From Bacillota bacterium (GTDB lineage: Bacteria > Bacillota > Clostridia > Christensenellales > UMGS416), in assembly GCA_023422005.1 (NCBI GenBank), contig JAEZSC010000085.1, forward strand, positions 1 to 8,101: a stretch of DNA of 8,101 nt. The letters run 5' to 3'. Positions 1 to 5,250 of the stretch are shown here, one piece after another. The first letter of the stretch is position 1. Every line of letters starts with the position of its first letter. Made by a program: the position numbers and the translations under genes. A model generated the notes under the pieces. The model saw nothing but the letters and a program-made list of their open reading frames with translations, was not told where the DNA came from and did not search any database.

Positions 1-245
1 GCTTCGCCGCCGTGCGGGCCATCGAGGCCGCCGGCGTGCAGACGCGTTCGCTGTTTGCAGGCAACCTGCTGCGCCACCCGTGCGCCATCGGCATCCGGGG
101 CCAGGGCGCTTACCGCGTCGTGGGGGATCTTGCCAACACCGACCGGCTCATGAATGACGCCTTCTGGGTGGGCGTGTATCCGGGCATGGACGACGCGCGC
201 ATCCGCCGCATGGCCCGGGTCATACGGGAAGCCCTGAACCAGTGA
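1..245 (+). CDS. rfbH: CDP-4-keto-6-deoxyglucose 3-dehydrase (RfbH/DdhC/AscC type), C-terminal 81 residues only
   Basis: This is the tail of a gene that begins before the window; the first full in-frame codon is at 3 and the stop is TGA at 243-245. The visible residues contain a stretch typical of the C-terminus of the E1 dehydrase: an R-S-L-F-A-G-N-L block (about 25 codons in), then Y-R-V-V-G-D-L-A-N-T-D and M-N-D-A-F-W-V-G-V-Y-P-G. In the family these match the LLFAGNL, YRVVGEL.NTD and MN.TFW.G.YPG segments, which set RfbH apart from ordinary DegT/DnrJ aminotransferases. The family enzyme is PMP-dependent, carries a [2Fe-2S] cluster and works with a reductase (E3) to remove the C-3 hydroxyl of CDP-4-keto-6-deoxyglucose. 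The active-site His and the cluster cysteines would lie upstream and cannot be checked. The stop overlaps the next start (GTGA), so it is coupled to the GtrA gene. Confidence 0.85.
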   Translation, partial: FAAVRAIEAAGVQTRSLFAGNLLRHPCAIGIRGQGAYRVVGDLANTDRLMNDAFWVGVYPGMDDARIRRMARVIREALNQ

Positions 246-679
246 AGGCTTTGGATGCGCTGCGGGAGCGCCTGCGCCAAGGGGGCCTGTGGGCCACGCT
301 GTGGCAGTTCATTAAGTTTTCCGCCGTGGGCGTCAGCAACACGCTGATCTCGCTGGCGGTGTACTGGCTGTGCTTCTACGCGCTGCACTGGCATTATCAG
401 CTGAGCAACCTCGTGGCCTTCGTCATCAGCGTCACCAACGCGTACTACTGGAATCAGCGGTTCGTCTTCGCCAAGGAGGGGCGGCGGGATTTCCGCGCCC
501 ATGCGCGGGCCTACGGCAAGGCCTTCCTCTCCTACGGGGCCACATATCTGGTGGGCGTGGCGCTGCTGGCGCTGTGGGTGGAGGTGTTGGGCGTGGACGA
601 GGGCATCGCGCCGCTGATAAACTTGATCATCACAGTGCCGGCCAACTATCTGCTCAACCGTTTTTGGGCGTTCCGCTAA
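242..679 (+). CDS. GtrA-family polytopic membrane protein
   Basis: A 145-residue protein with four predicted membrane helices, at roughly residues 24-47, 53-70, 92-115 and 120-138. It carries the two half-repeats typical of the GtrA family: F-x-x-V-G-x-x-N-T near residues 26-34 and two N-[AY]-x-x-x-N-[QR]-x-[FW]-x-F motifs, at 66-76 and at the extreme C-terminus. GtrA proteins are proposed to flip undecaprenyl-phosphate-linked sugars across the cytoplasmic membrane, usually alongside a GtrB-type transferase; a GtrB-like gene lies about 2.7 kb downstream in the same operon. The GTG start at 242 is chosen because it overlaps the preceding stop (GTGA, 242-245) and gives a normal family length. 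No clear ribosome-binding site is visible, which fits translational coupling. The family assignment is firm; which sugar it carries is inferred only from context. Confidence 0.9.
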   Translation: MKALDALRERLRQGGLWATLWQFIKFSAVGVSNTLISLAVYWLCFYALHWHYQLSNLVAFVISVTNAYYWNQRFVFAKEGRRDFRAHARAYGKAFLSYGATYLVGVALLALWVEVLGVDEGIAPLINLIITVPANYLLNRFWAFR

Positions 680-690
680 GGCTCTGCGAA

Positions 691-696
691 AAGGAG
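691..696 (+). promoter_or_regulatory. Ribosome-binding site for the ThDP enzyme gene
   Basis: AAGGAG sits 11 bases before the GTG at 708. It is the only good Shine-Dalgarno sequence in the 28-bp gap after the GtrA stop and supports GTG at 708. The next in-frame GTG, at 720, would lie too far away. Confidence 0.75.
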
Positions 697-707
697 AACG
701 CGTCACC

Positions 708-2525
708 GTGAAAGTCAAAGTGTCCAACTACATCTCCCAGTGGCTGGTGGATCACGGCGTCACCGACGTGTTCAGCGTGACCGGCGGCGGGGCCATGCAC
801 CTCAATGACGCCCTGGGCCACCAGGCCGGCCTCACGGTGACCTACAACCACCACGAGCAGGCCTGCGCCATGGCCGCCGAGGCCTACGCCCGGGTGGACA
901 ACCGCATCGCCGCCGTGTGCGTGACCACCGGCCCCGGCGGCACCAACGCCATCACCGGCGTGCTGGGCGGCTGGCTGGACAGCATACCCATGCTGGTGCT
1001 CTCCGGCCAGGTGCGCTATGACACCACAGCCCGCAGCACCGGCCTGCCTCTGCGGGCCATGGGAGATCAGGAATTCGACATCACCGCCGCCGTGGGCTGC
1101 ATGTGCAAATACGCCGAGATGGTCACCGACCCGCAGCGCATCCGCCACGCGCTGGAAAAGGCGCTGTATCTGGCCCGCGCCGGCCGGCCGGGCCCGTGCT
1201 GGCTGGACATCCCCCTCAACGTGCAGGGGGCCACTGTGGAGACTGGCGACCTCATGGGCTTCGACCCTGCCGAGTGCCCCCAGGCCGCGCCGCCCCCGCC
1301 CAGCGACGCCGTGATATCCGACATCCTTGCCAGGGTGGCCGCGGCGCAGCGGCCGGTGTTCTACGCCGGCAATGGCATCCGCCTGTCCGGGGCGTTCGAT
1401 GTCTTCCGCCGGGTGGCGCTCAAGCTTGGCGTGCCCGTGGCCACATGCTGGGACAGCATCGACCTGATGCCCAGCGACGACCCGCTGTACGTGGGCCGCG
1501 GCGGCATCATGGGCGACCGGGCGGGAAACTTTGCCGTGCAGAACAGCGACCTGGTGCTGGCCATGGGAAACCGCCTGAGCATCCGCCAGGTGGGTTACAA
1601 CCACGCCTCCTGGGCCCGGGCAGCCCACGTGGTCATGGTGGACATCGACGAAGCGGAGTTGAAGAAACCCACGCTGCACGTGGAGACGCCGGTGTGGGCC
1701 GACGCCGTGCTGGTGCTGCGGGCCATGGATGAGCGCCTGCCCGATGGGCCGCTGTTCCGCGGCGATGATTGGCTCGCGCGCTGCCGGGATTGGAAGGCCC
1801 GCTACCCCGTGGTGCAGGACAAGCACACCTGCGGCTGCGAAGGGGCCAACATGTACGCGATGATCCATGAACTGAGCTCCCGGCTGCCTGAGGGGCGGCT
1901 GACCGTGGTGGGCAACGGCTCGGCGTGCGTCGTGGGCAGCCATGCCTATGTCATCAAGCGGGATCAACGCTTTTTGATCAATTCCGGCGCCGCGTCAATG
2001 GGCTATGACCTGCCCGCCGCCATCGGCGCCTGCATCGCCATTGGCCGCGGGGAGACCGTGTGTGTGACCGGCGACGGCTCCATACAGATGAACCTGCAGG
2101 AGCTGCAGACCATCGTGCACCACCGGCTGCCCATCAAGATCTTCCTGATCAACAACAACGGCTACCACAGCATCCGCCAGACGCAGAAGAACTTCTTCGG
2201 CGAGCCGCTGGTGGGTGTGGGCGGCGAAAGCGGCGACCTGAGCTTCCCGGACATGGGCAAGCTGGCCTGGGCCTATGGCATCCCCTATTCGTCGGCGCGC
2301 GCCAACGAGGAGCTGCCCCAGGTGCTGGCCGCGGCGCTGGCCACAGAGGGACCGGTGATCTGCGAGGTGTTCGTGGGCTGTGATCAGAATTTTGAGCCCA
2401 AGAGCGCCACCAAGCGCCTGCCCGACGGCACGCTGGTCAGCGCACCGCTGGAAGACCTGGCCCCCTTCCTGAGCGAAGAGGAGCTGCTGGCCAACCTGAT
2501 CATACCGCCGGTGAGCCGCCCATGA
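708..2525 (+). CDS. Thiamine-diphosphate enzyme of acetolactate-synthase type, probable YerE-like sugar C-4 acetyl-branching enzyme
   Basis: A 605-residue three-domain ThDP enzyme. The N-terminal Pyr domain has the activating glutamate, E50, in an N-H-H-E-Q context, followed by a T-T-G-P-G-G-T-N-A block. The central Rossmann-like domain lies at roughly 190-330. The C-terminal PP domain has the ThDP/Mg motif G455-D456-G457 followed by N482-N483. These features place it with acetolactate synthase and its relatives (known family facts). A housekeeping acetolactate synthase is unlikely because there is no ilvN or ilvC nearby and the gene sits between RfbH/GtrA and an SDR reductase. In yersiniose synthesis YerE, a ThDP- and flavin-dependent enzyme, decarboxylates pyruvate and transfers the two-carbon unit to C-4 of CDP-4-keto-3,6-dideoxyglucose; that role is inferred here from context. 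Flavin binding cannot be judged by eye. The stop overlaps the next start (ATGA, 2522-2525). Confidence 0.88.
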   Translation: MKVKVSNYISQWLVDHGVTDVFSVTGGGAMHLNDALGHQAGLTVTYNHHEQACAMAAEAYARVDNRIAAVCVTTGPGGTNAITGVLGGWLDSIPMLVLSGQVRYDTTARSTGLPLRAMGDQEFDITAAVGCMCKYAEMVTDPQRIRHALEKALYLARAGRPGPCWLDIPLNVQGATVETGDLMGFDPAECPQAAPPPPSDAVISDILARVAAAQRPVFYAGNGIRLSGAFDVFRRVALKLGVPVATCWDSIDLMPSDDPLYVGRGGIMGDRAGNFAVQNSDLVLAMGNRLSIRQVGYNHASWARAAHVVMVDIDEAELKKPTLHVETPVWADAVLVLRAMDERLPDGPLFRGDDWLARCRDWKARYPVVQDKHTCGCEGANMYAMIHELSSRLPEGRLTVVGNGSACVVGSHAYVIKRDQRFLINSGAASMGYDLPAAIGACIAIGRGETVCVTGDGSIQMNLQELQTIVHHRLPIKIFLINNNGYHSIRQTQKNFFGEPLVGVGGESGDLSFPDMGKLAWAYGIPYSSARANEELPQVLAAALATEGPVICEVFVGCDQNFEPKSATKRLPDGTLVSAPLEDLAPFLSEEELLANLIIPPVSRP

Positions 2526-3409
2526 GCGTGGCCGTCGTCACCGGGGCCACGAGCTTTTTGGGGGCCGAGCTCACGCGGCAATTGCTGGCGCAGGGGGACA
2601 CGGTGGTGGCCGTGGTGCGGCCCAATAGCCCCAACGCCGCCGTGCTGACCGCTGCGGCGAATCTGCGCCTTGTGGAGCTGGACCTGCGCCAACTGGACCG
2701 CCTGCCGGCCCATGTGCCCGCGGCGGACGCCTTCTACCACCTGGGGTGGGACGGCGGCGCACCGGACATCCGAGATCAAGAGGATGTCCAGCAGCGCAAT
2801 GTGCTCTTTACGGAGCAAGCCGCCCAAGCCGCCATTGCCATGGGCTGCCGGGCCTTGGTGTTCGCCGGCTCCCAGGCCGAATACGGCCCGCAGGATGGCC
2901 CGCTGGCCGAGGGCGCGGCGCTTATGCCCACCACGGCCTATGGCCGCGCCAAGACCGCGGCCGCGGCGCGGGCCGCCGCGTTGTGCGCCGGAGCGGGTCT
3001 CGCCTTCGCCCATGGCCGCGTGTTCTCGGTGTACGGCCCCGGCGACCACCCCTGGACGTTGGTAACCCAATGCGTGGAGGGCTTCCTCAAGGGCCAAAAC
3101 GTGGCCCTGAGCGCCGCCACGCAACCATGGAACTATTTGTATGTCCGCGACGCCGCGGCGGCCCTGCGGGCTCTGTGCGCGCGTCAGGGCGTGTATAACA
3201 TCGCGGGGCCGGATACGCGTCCGCTACGGCAGTTCGTGCAGGACATCCACCGCCTGTGCGGCGGCCGGGGGAAGCCGCTGTACGCCGCCCGCGCCGGCTC
3301 GCCGGCCTACGGCATACAGCCCCTAGCGGACAAGCTGCTGGCCACCGGCTGGCGGCCGCAGGTGTCCTTCGAGCAGGGCATCCGGCTCATACTGGAGGAG
3401 CGCACATGA
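2522..3409 (+). CDS. Extended SDR, NAD(P)-dependent epimerase/dehydratase family; candidate YerF-like ketone reductase
   Basis: A 295-residue protein with a Rossmann nucleotide-binding fold from the N-terminus: beta-strand M-S-V-A-V-V, then the fingerprint T7-G-A-T-S-F-L-G14, in which the usual middle glycine is serine. The H-L-G segment at 73-75 matches the usual fourth-strand signature. The catalytic triad is S117 (A-G-S), Y140 and K144 (Y-G-R-A-K). A V-Y-G-P-G-D segment and an N-Y-L-Y-V-R-D-A-A block further on are typical of extended SDRs acting on nucleotide sugars. It overlaps the ThDP gene before it and the glycosyltransferase after it by 4 bases each. Given its neighbours, the most economical role is reduction of the C-4 acetyl branch to 1-hydroxyethyl, as YerF does. 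A 4-ketoreductase or epimerase acting on another CDP-sugar is the main alternative. Confidence 0.9.
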   Translation: MSVAVVTGATSFLGAELTRQLLAQGDTVVAVVRPNSPNAAVLTAAANLRLVELDLRQLDRLPAHVPAADAFYHLGWDGGAPDIRDQEDVQQRNVLFTEQAAQAAIAMGCRALVFAGSQAEYGPQDGPLAEGAALMPTTAYGRAKTAAAARAAALCAGAGLAFAHGRVFSVYGPGDHPWTLVTQCVEGFLKGQNVALSAATQPWNYLYVRDAAAALRALCARQGVYNIAGPDTRPLRQFVQDIHRLCGGRGKPLYAARAGSPAYGIQPLADKLLATGWRPQVSFEQGIRLILEERT

Positions 3410-4371
3410 AGAAGATCAGCGTCGTCGTGCCCACCTACAACGAAATCGAGAACGTGCGCGCGCTGCGCGACGCCGTGGCGGCGGTGTTCGCCCAGCGTCT
3501 GCCGCAGTACGAGTACGAGATGATCTTCATCGACAACTGCTCCGCCGACGGCACCCGGGAGGAGTTGGCCGCGCTGTGCACCGAGGACGCCCACGTCAAG
3601 GCCATCCTCAACGCCAAGAACTTCGGCCAGTTCAACTCGCCCTACTACGGCCTGCTGCAGAGCGGCGGCGACGCCACGGTGCTGCTGGCCGCGGATTTCC
3701 AGGACCCGGTAGAGCTGATCCCGCAGTTCGTGCAGGAATGGGAGAAGGGCTGGCGCATCGTCATCGGCATCAAAACCGCCAGCCATGAAAACCCGCTGAT
3801 GTACGGCCTGCGCTCTCTGTACTACCGCATCATCAAGCGCCTGAGCGCCACCGAGCAGATAGAGCACTTTACGGGCTTCGGCCTGTATGACCGCGCTTTT
3901 GTGGAGGTGCTGCGGGGGCTTAATGACCCGTCGCCCTTCCTGCGGGGTGTCGTGGCGGAGCTGGGCTTCCCCCACAAGGACATCCCCTACACCCAGCCTG
4001 CCCGCCGCGCCGGCAAGACCAGCAACAACTGGTACCGCCTGTATGACGCCGCGATGCTCAGCTTCACGAGCTACACCAAGATCGGCCTGCGGCTGGCCAC
4101 GCTGCTGGGCTTCGGCATCGCGGCCTTAAGCCTGCTGGTGGGCCTGGTGTATCTGGTGCTCAAGCTCGTGTTCTGGGAGCGCTTCACCGCCGGCATGACG
4201 CCGCTGCTGATCGGCATCTTCTTCATGGGCGCGGTGCAGCTGATCTTCACGGGTTTTCTGGGAGAGTACATCATGAGCATTAACACCCGCGTCATGCGCC
4301 GGCCGCTGGTCGTGGAGGAGAAGAGGCTGGGGTTTGAGAAGAAAGAAGGAGAGCAGCAAGAGGGGGAGTAA
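3406..4371 (+). CDS. Family 2 glycosyltransferase, GtrB/DPM1-like, with two C-terminal membrane helices
   Basis: A 321-residue protein. The GT-A domain begins immediately with I-S-V-V-V-P-T-Y-N-E, followed by F-I-D-N-C-S-A-D-G-T at 41-50 and the metal/nucleotide-binding A-D-F-Q-D-P at 96-101 (D97 and D100), the DxxD form seen in polyprenyl-phosphate glycosyltransferases. Two membrane helices follow at about 227-252 and 263-285, then a G-E-Y-I segment and a charged tail rich in Lys, Glu and Gln. This is the layout of GtrB, ArnC and DPM synthases, which transfer a sugar from a nucleotide donor to undecaprenyl (or dolichyl) phosphate at the inner membrane face. The ATG at 3406 is preferred because it forms an ATGA overlap with the SDR stop and puts the first beta-strand at residue 4; an open frame extends back to 3256 but lies inside the SDR gene. 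It is the last gene before the repeats and terminator. The donor sugar is unproven. Confidence 0.9.
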   Translation: MKKISVVVPTYNEIENVRALRDAVAAVFAQRLPQYEYEMIFIDNCSADGTREELAALCTEDAHVKAILNAKNFGQFNSPYYGLLQSGGDATVLLAADFQDPVELIPQFVQEWEKGWRIVIGIKTASHENPLMYGLRSLYYRIIKRLSATEQIEHFTGFGLYDRAFVEVLRGLNDPSPFLRGVVAELGFPHKDIPYTQPARRAGKTSNNWYRLYDAAMLSFTSYTKIGLRLATLLGFGIAALSLLVGLVYLVLKLVFWERFTAGMTPLLIGIFFMGAVQLIFTGFLGEYIMSINTRVMRRPLVVEEKRLGFEKKEGEQQEGE

Positions 4372-4382
4372 GCACCTCGTTT

Positions 4383-4473
4383 TGTCATTCTGAGCGCAGC
4401 GAAGAATCTCCCACACAAAACAACGGCCTTTGCTCAGGGGATTCTTCGGGCGCGATGTGCCCTCAGAATGACA
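4383..4473. repeat. Palindromic repeat core, copy 1 (91 bp)
   Basis: The outer arms TGTCATTCTGAG (4383-4394) and CTCAGAATGACA (4462-4473) are perfect inverted repeats. The nested arms CGAAGAATC and GATTCTTCG can pair further in. The central loop differs from copies 2 and 3 (one base shorter, several substitutions), so this is the oldest-diverged copy. It starts 11 bp after the glycosyltransferase stop. Confidence 0.88.
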
Positions 4474-4498
4474 AACGGGTGCCGTAGAGCCCTCAAGC

Positions 4499-4590
4499 TG
4501 TCATTCTGAGCGCAGCGAAGAATCTCCCAGACATAAATAACGGCATTCTCTCAGGGGATTCTTCGGGCGCGATGCGCCCTCAGAATGACA
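4499..4590. repeat. Palindromic repeat core, copy 2 (92 bp)
   Basis: It has the same outer 12-bp arms as copy 1 and a central loop identical to copy 3. By eye it differs from copy 3 at four positions. Near the right end it holds a quasipalindrome, GATTCTTCGGGCGC / GCGCCCTCAGAATG around a GAT loop, with three mismatches. Confidence 0.88.
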
Positions 4591-4615
4591 AACGGGTGCC
4601 GTAGAGCTCTCAAGC

Positions 4616-4707
4616 TGTCATTCTAAGCGCAGCGAAGAATCTCCCAGACATAAATAACGGCATTCTCTCAGGGGATTCTGAGGGCGCGATGCGCCCTCAG
4701 AATCACA
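4616..4707. repeat. Palindromic repeat core, copy 3 (92 bp), with altered arms
   Basis: This is the same core as copy 2 except for a G-to-A change at 4625, TC-to-GA in the left arm of the inner hairpin, and G-to-C at 4704. The outer arms (TGTCATTCTAAG and CTCAGAATCACA) no longer pair perfectly, but the inner hairpin is now perfect: GATTCTGAGGGCGC at 4674-4687 and its exact reverse complement at 4691-4704, with a 3-base GAT loop. Confidence 0.88.
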
Positions 4708-4737
4708 AACGAGTGCCGCGTAACACTTTCATGTGAC

Positions 4738-4775
4738 AAAAACACTTCCGGTTCAATCACCAGAAGTGTTTTTTT
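4738..4775 (+). terminator. Rho-independent terminator, probably bidirectional
   Basis: A perfect 11-bp stem, AAAAACACTTC with GAAGTGTTTTT (4738-4748 and 4763-4773), extends past one C/A mismatch by GGT/ACC, leaving a 6-base TCAATC loop. A run of seven T follows (4769-4775), and the A-tract on the left gives a T-tract on the opposite strand. It ends the sugar operon and insulates remB-gyrB. Confidence 0.88.
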
Positions 4776-4889
4776 GCACTGATGTCAGCCGAAGCAGGGC
4801 AGGCGCTGAGGAGAATGTTTCCAATGCCGATTGCGCTCTGTTTTTTCATTCCTGCTGCTATTTTTCTTTCTTTCTTAGCTATCTTGTTA

Positions 4890-4895
4890 TATAAT
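4890..4895 (+). promoter_or_regulatory. Candidate -10 box of the remB-gyrB promoter
   Basis: A perfect TATAAT lies in a strongly AT-rich stretch (about 4850-4900) between the terminator and remB. Initiation would fall near 4902, giving a leader of about 35 bases. The expected -35 position (about 4866-4872) is only a pyrimidine tract resembling TTTCTT, so the -35 is weak or absent. Between the terminator and this box (4776-4860) I see nothing else recognisable. Confidence 0.55.
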
Positions 4896-4923
4896 ATATA
4901 GGACAGGGAAAACTCATTTTATC

Positions 4924-4930
4924 AGGAAGG
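4924..4930 (+). promoter_or_regulatory. Ribosome-binding site for remB
   Basis: AGGAAGG lies 7 bases before the ATG at 4938, close to the Bacillota consensus, and fixes the remB start. Confidence 0.8.
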
Positions 4931-4937
4931 TCCCCTT

Positions 4938-5249
4938 ATGCTTTTGCATCTCGGCGGCGATTGGGCGGCCAATTCCAGTAGGGTCATCGCGATACTCGAT
5001 TACTCCACCGTGAGCGGCGTCCGCTCGTGCAAGCGCATGCTGGCCGACGCTCAGGCCCGCGGCATGCTGGAACGCATCGATGAGGACGAGGCACGATCCA
5101 TGATCCTGCTGACAACCCGCGAAGGTATCCGCGTGGTGCTTTCGCCGATCTCCGCGGCCGCCCTCAAGGGCCGTTTGCAGAGCAAAGCCATCTATATGGA
5201 CTTCCCCGCGGCGCTTCGCCGCCGGCCTTCCTCCAGGAAAGGGAAATAG
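4938..5249 (+). CDS. remB: RemB/YaaB (DUF370) family, extracellular matrix regulator RemB-like protein
   Basis: A 103-residue protein. It opens M-L-L-H-L-G-G-D-W, followed by V-I-A-I-L-D-Y near residues 16-22 and, later, I-R-V-V-L-S-P-I-S-A-A-A-L-K-G-R. These match the B. subtilis YaaB/RemB pattern (HLG at the N-terminus, I-x-D strand, SPxSxxxLKxR near the C-terminus). In Bacillota this gene sits just before gyrB, as here, where one base separates its stop from the gyrB start. RemB was implicated with RemA in biofilm-matrix gene control in B. subtilis; RemA is the proven DNA-binding regulator and RemB's own action is less clear. The B. subtilis protein is about 81 residues; the extra length here is mainly a basic Arg/Lys/Ser-rich tail from about residue 90. 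It has its own promoter candidate and ribosome-binding site and probably heads the remB-gyrB transcript. Confidence 0.87.
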   Translation: MLLHLGGDWAANSSRVIAILDYSTVSGVRSCKRMLADAQARGMLERIDEDEARSMILLTTREGIRVVLSPISAAALKGRLQSKAIYMDFPAALRRRPSSRKGK

Positions 5250-5250
5250 C

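Larger units (their letters stand above)
4383..4718. repeat. Tandem array of three palindromic repeat units, period 116-117 bp
   Basis: This fills most of the first 340 bases of the 566-bp gene-free stretch. Each unit is a 91-92-bp palindromic core plus a 25-bp spacer starting AACGGGTGCCGTAGAG; after the third core only the first 11 bases of the spacer remain (AACGAGTGCCG). The spacers are nearly identical, so whole units were duplicated. The core begins TGTCATTCTGAG and ends CTCAGAATGACA (12-bp inverted ends), with a nested pair CGAAGAATC and GATTCTTCG inside. This type of repeat, with a TCATTCTGAGCG-like end, occurs in many gut Clostridia genomes (general recollection, not a search result). 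No open frame in it resembles a gene. Confidence 0.9.

Noticed and set aside
654..1967. Long open frame on the - strand (437 codons) across the ThDP gene
   Set aside because: Shadow of a high-G+C gene: the protein is rich in His, Gly, Ala and Val with no recognisable motif, while the + strand frame has clear ThDP-enzyme motifs.
708..2525. Housekeeping acetolactate synthase (ilvB)
   Set aside because: The fold and motifs fit, but there is no ilvN/ilvC neighbour, and the gene is coupled to nucleotide-sugar and glycosyltransfer genes. It remains a possibility to exclude by phylogeny.
3256..3405. N-terminal extension of the glycosyltransferase frame
   Set aside because: It lies inside the SDR gene and would put 50 unrelated, Arg/Ala/Gly-rich residues before the first GT-A strand. 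The ATG at 3406 forms a standard ATGA overlap.
4674..4704. Terminator at the perfect 14-bp hairpin of copy 3
   Set aside because: The stem is strong but is followed by ACAAACGAG, with no T-tract on the + strand. The true terminator is at 4738-4775.
4383..4718. CRISPR array
   Set aside because: The repeating unit is 116-117 bp and the spacers between cores are nearly identical to each other; CRISPR needs short repeats and unique spacers. No cas genes are present.
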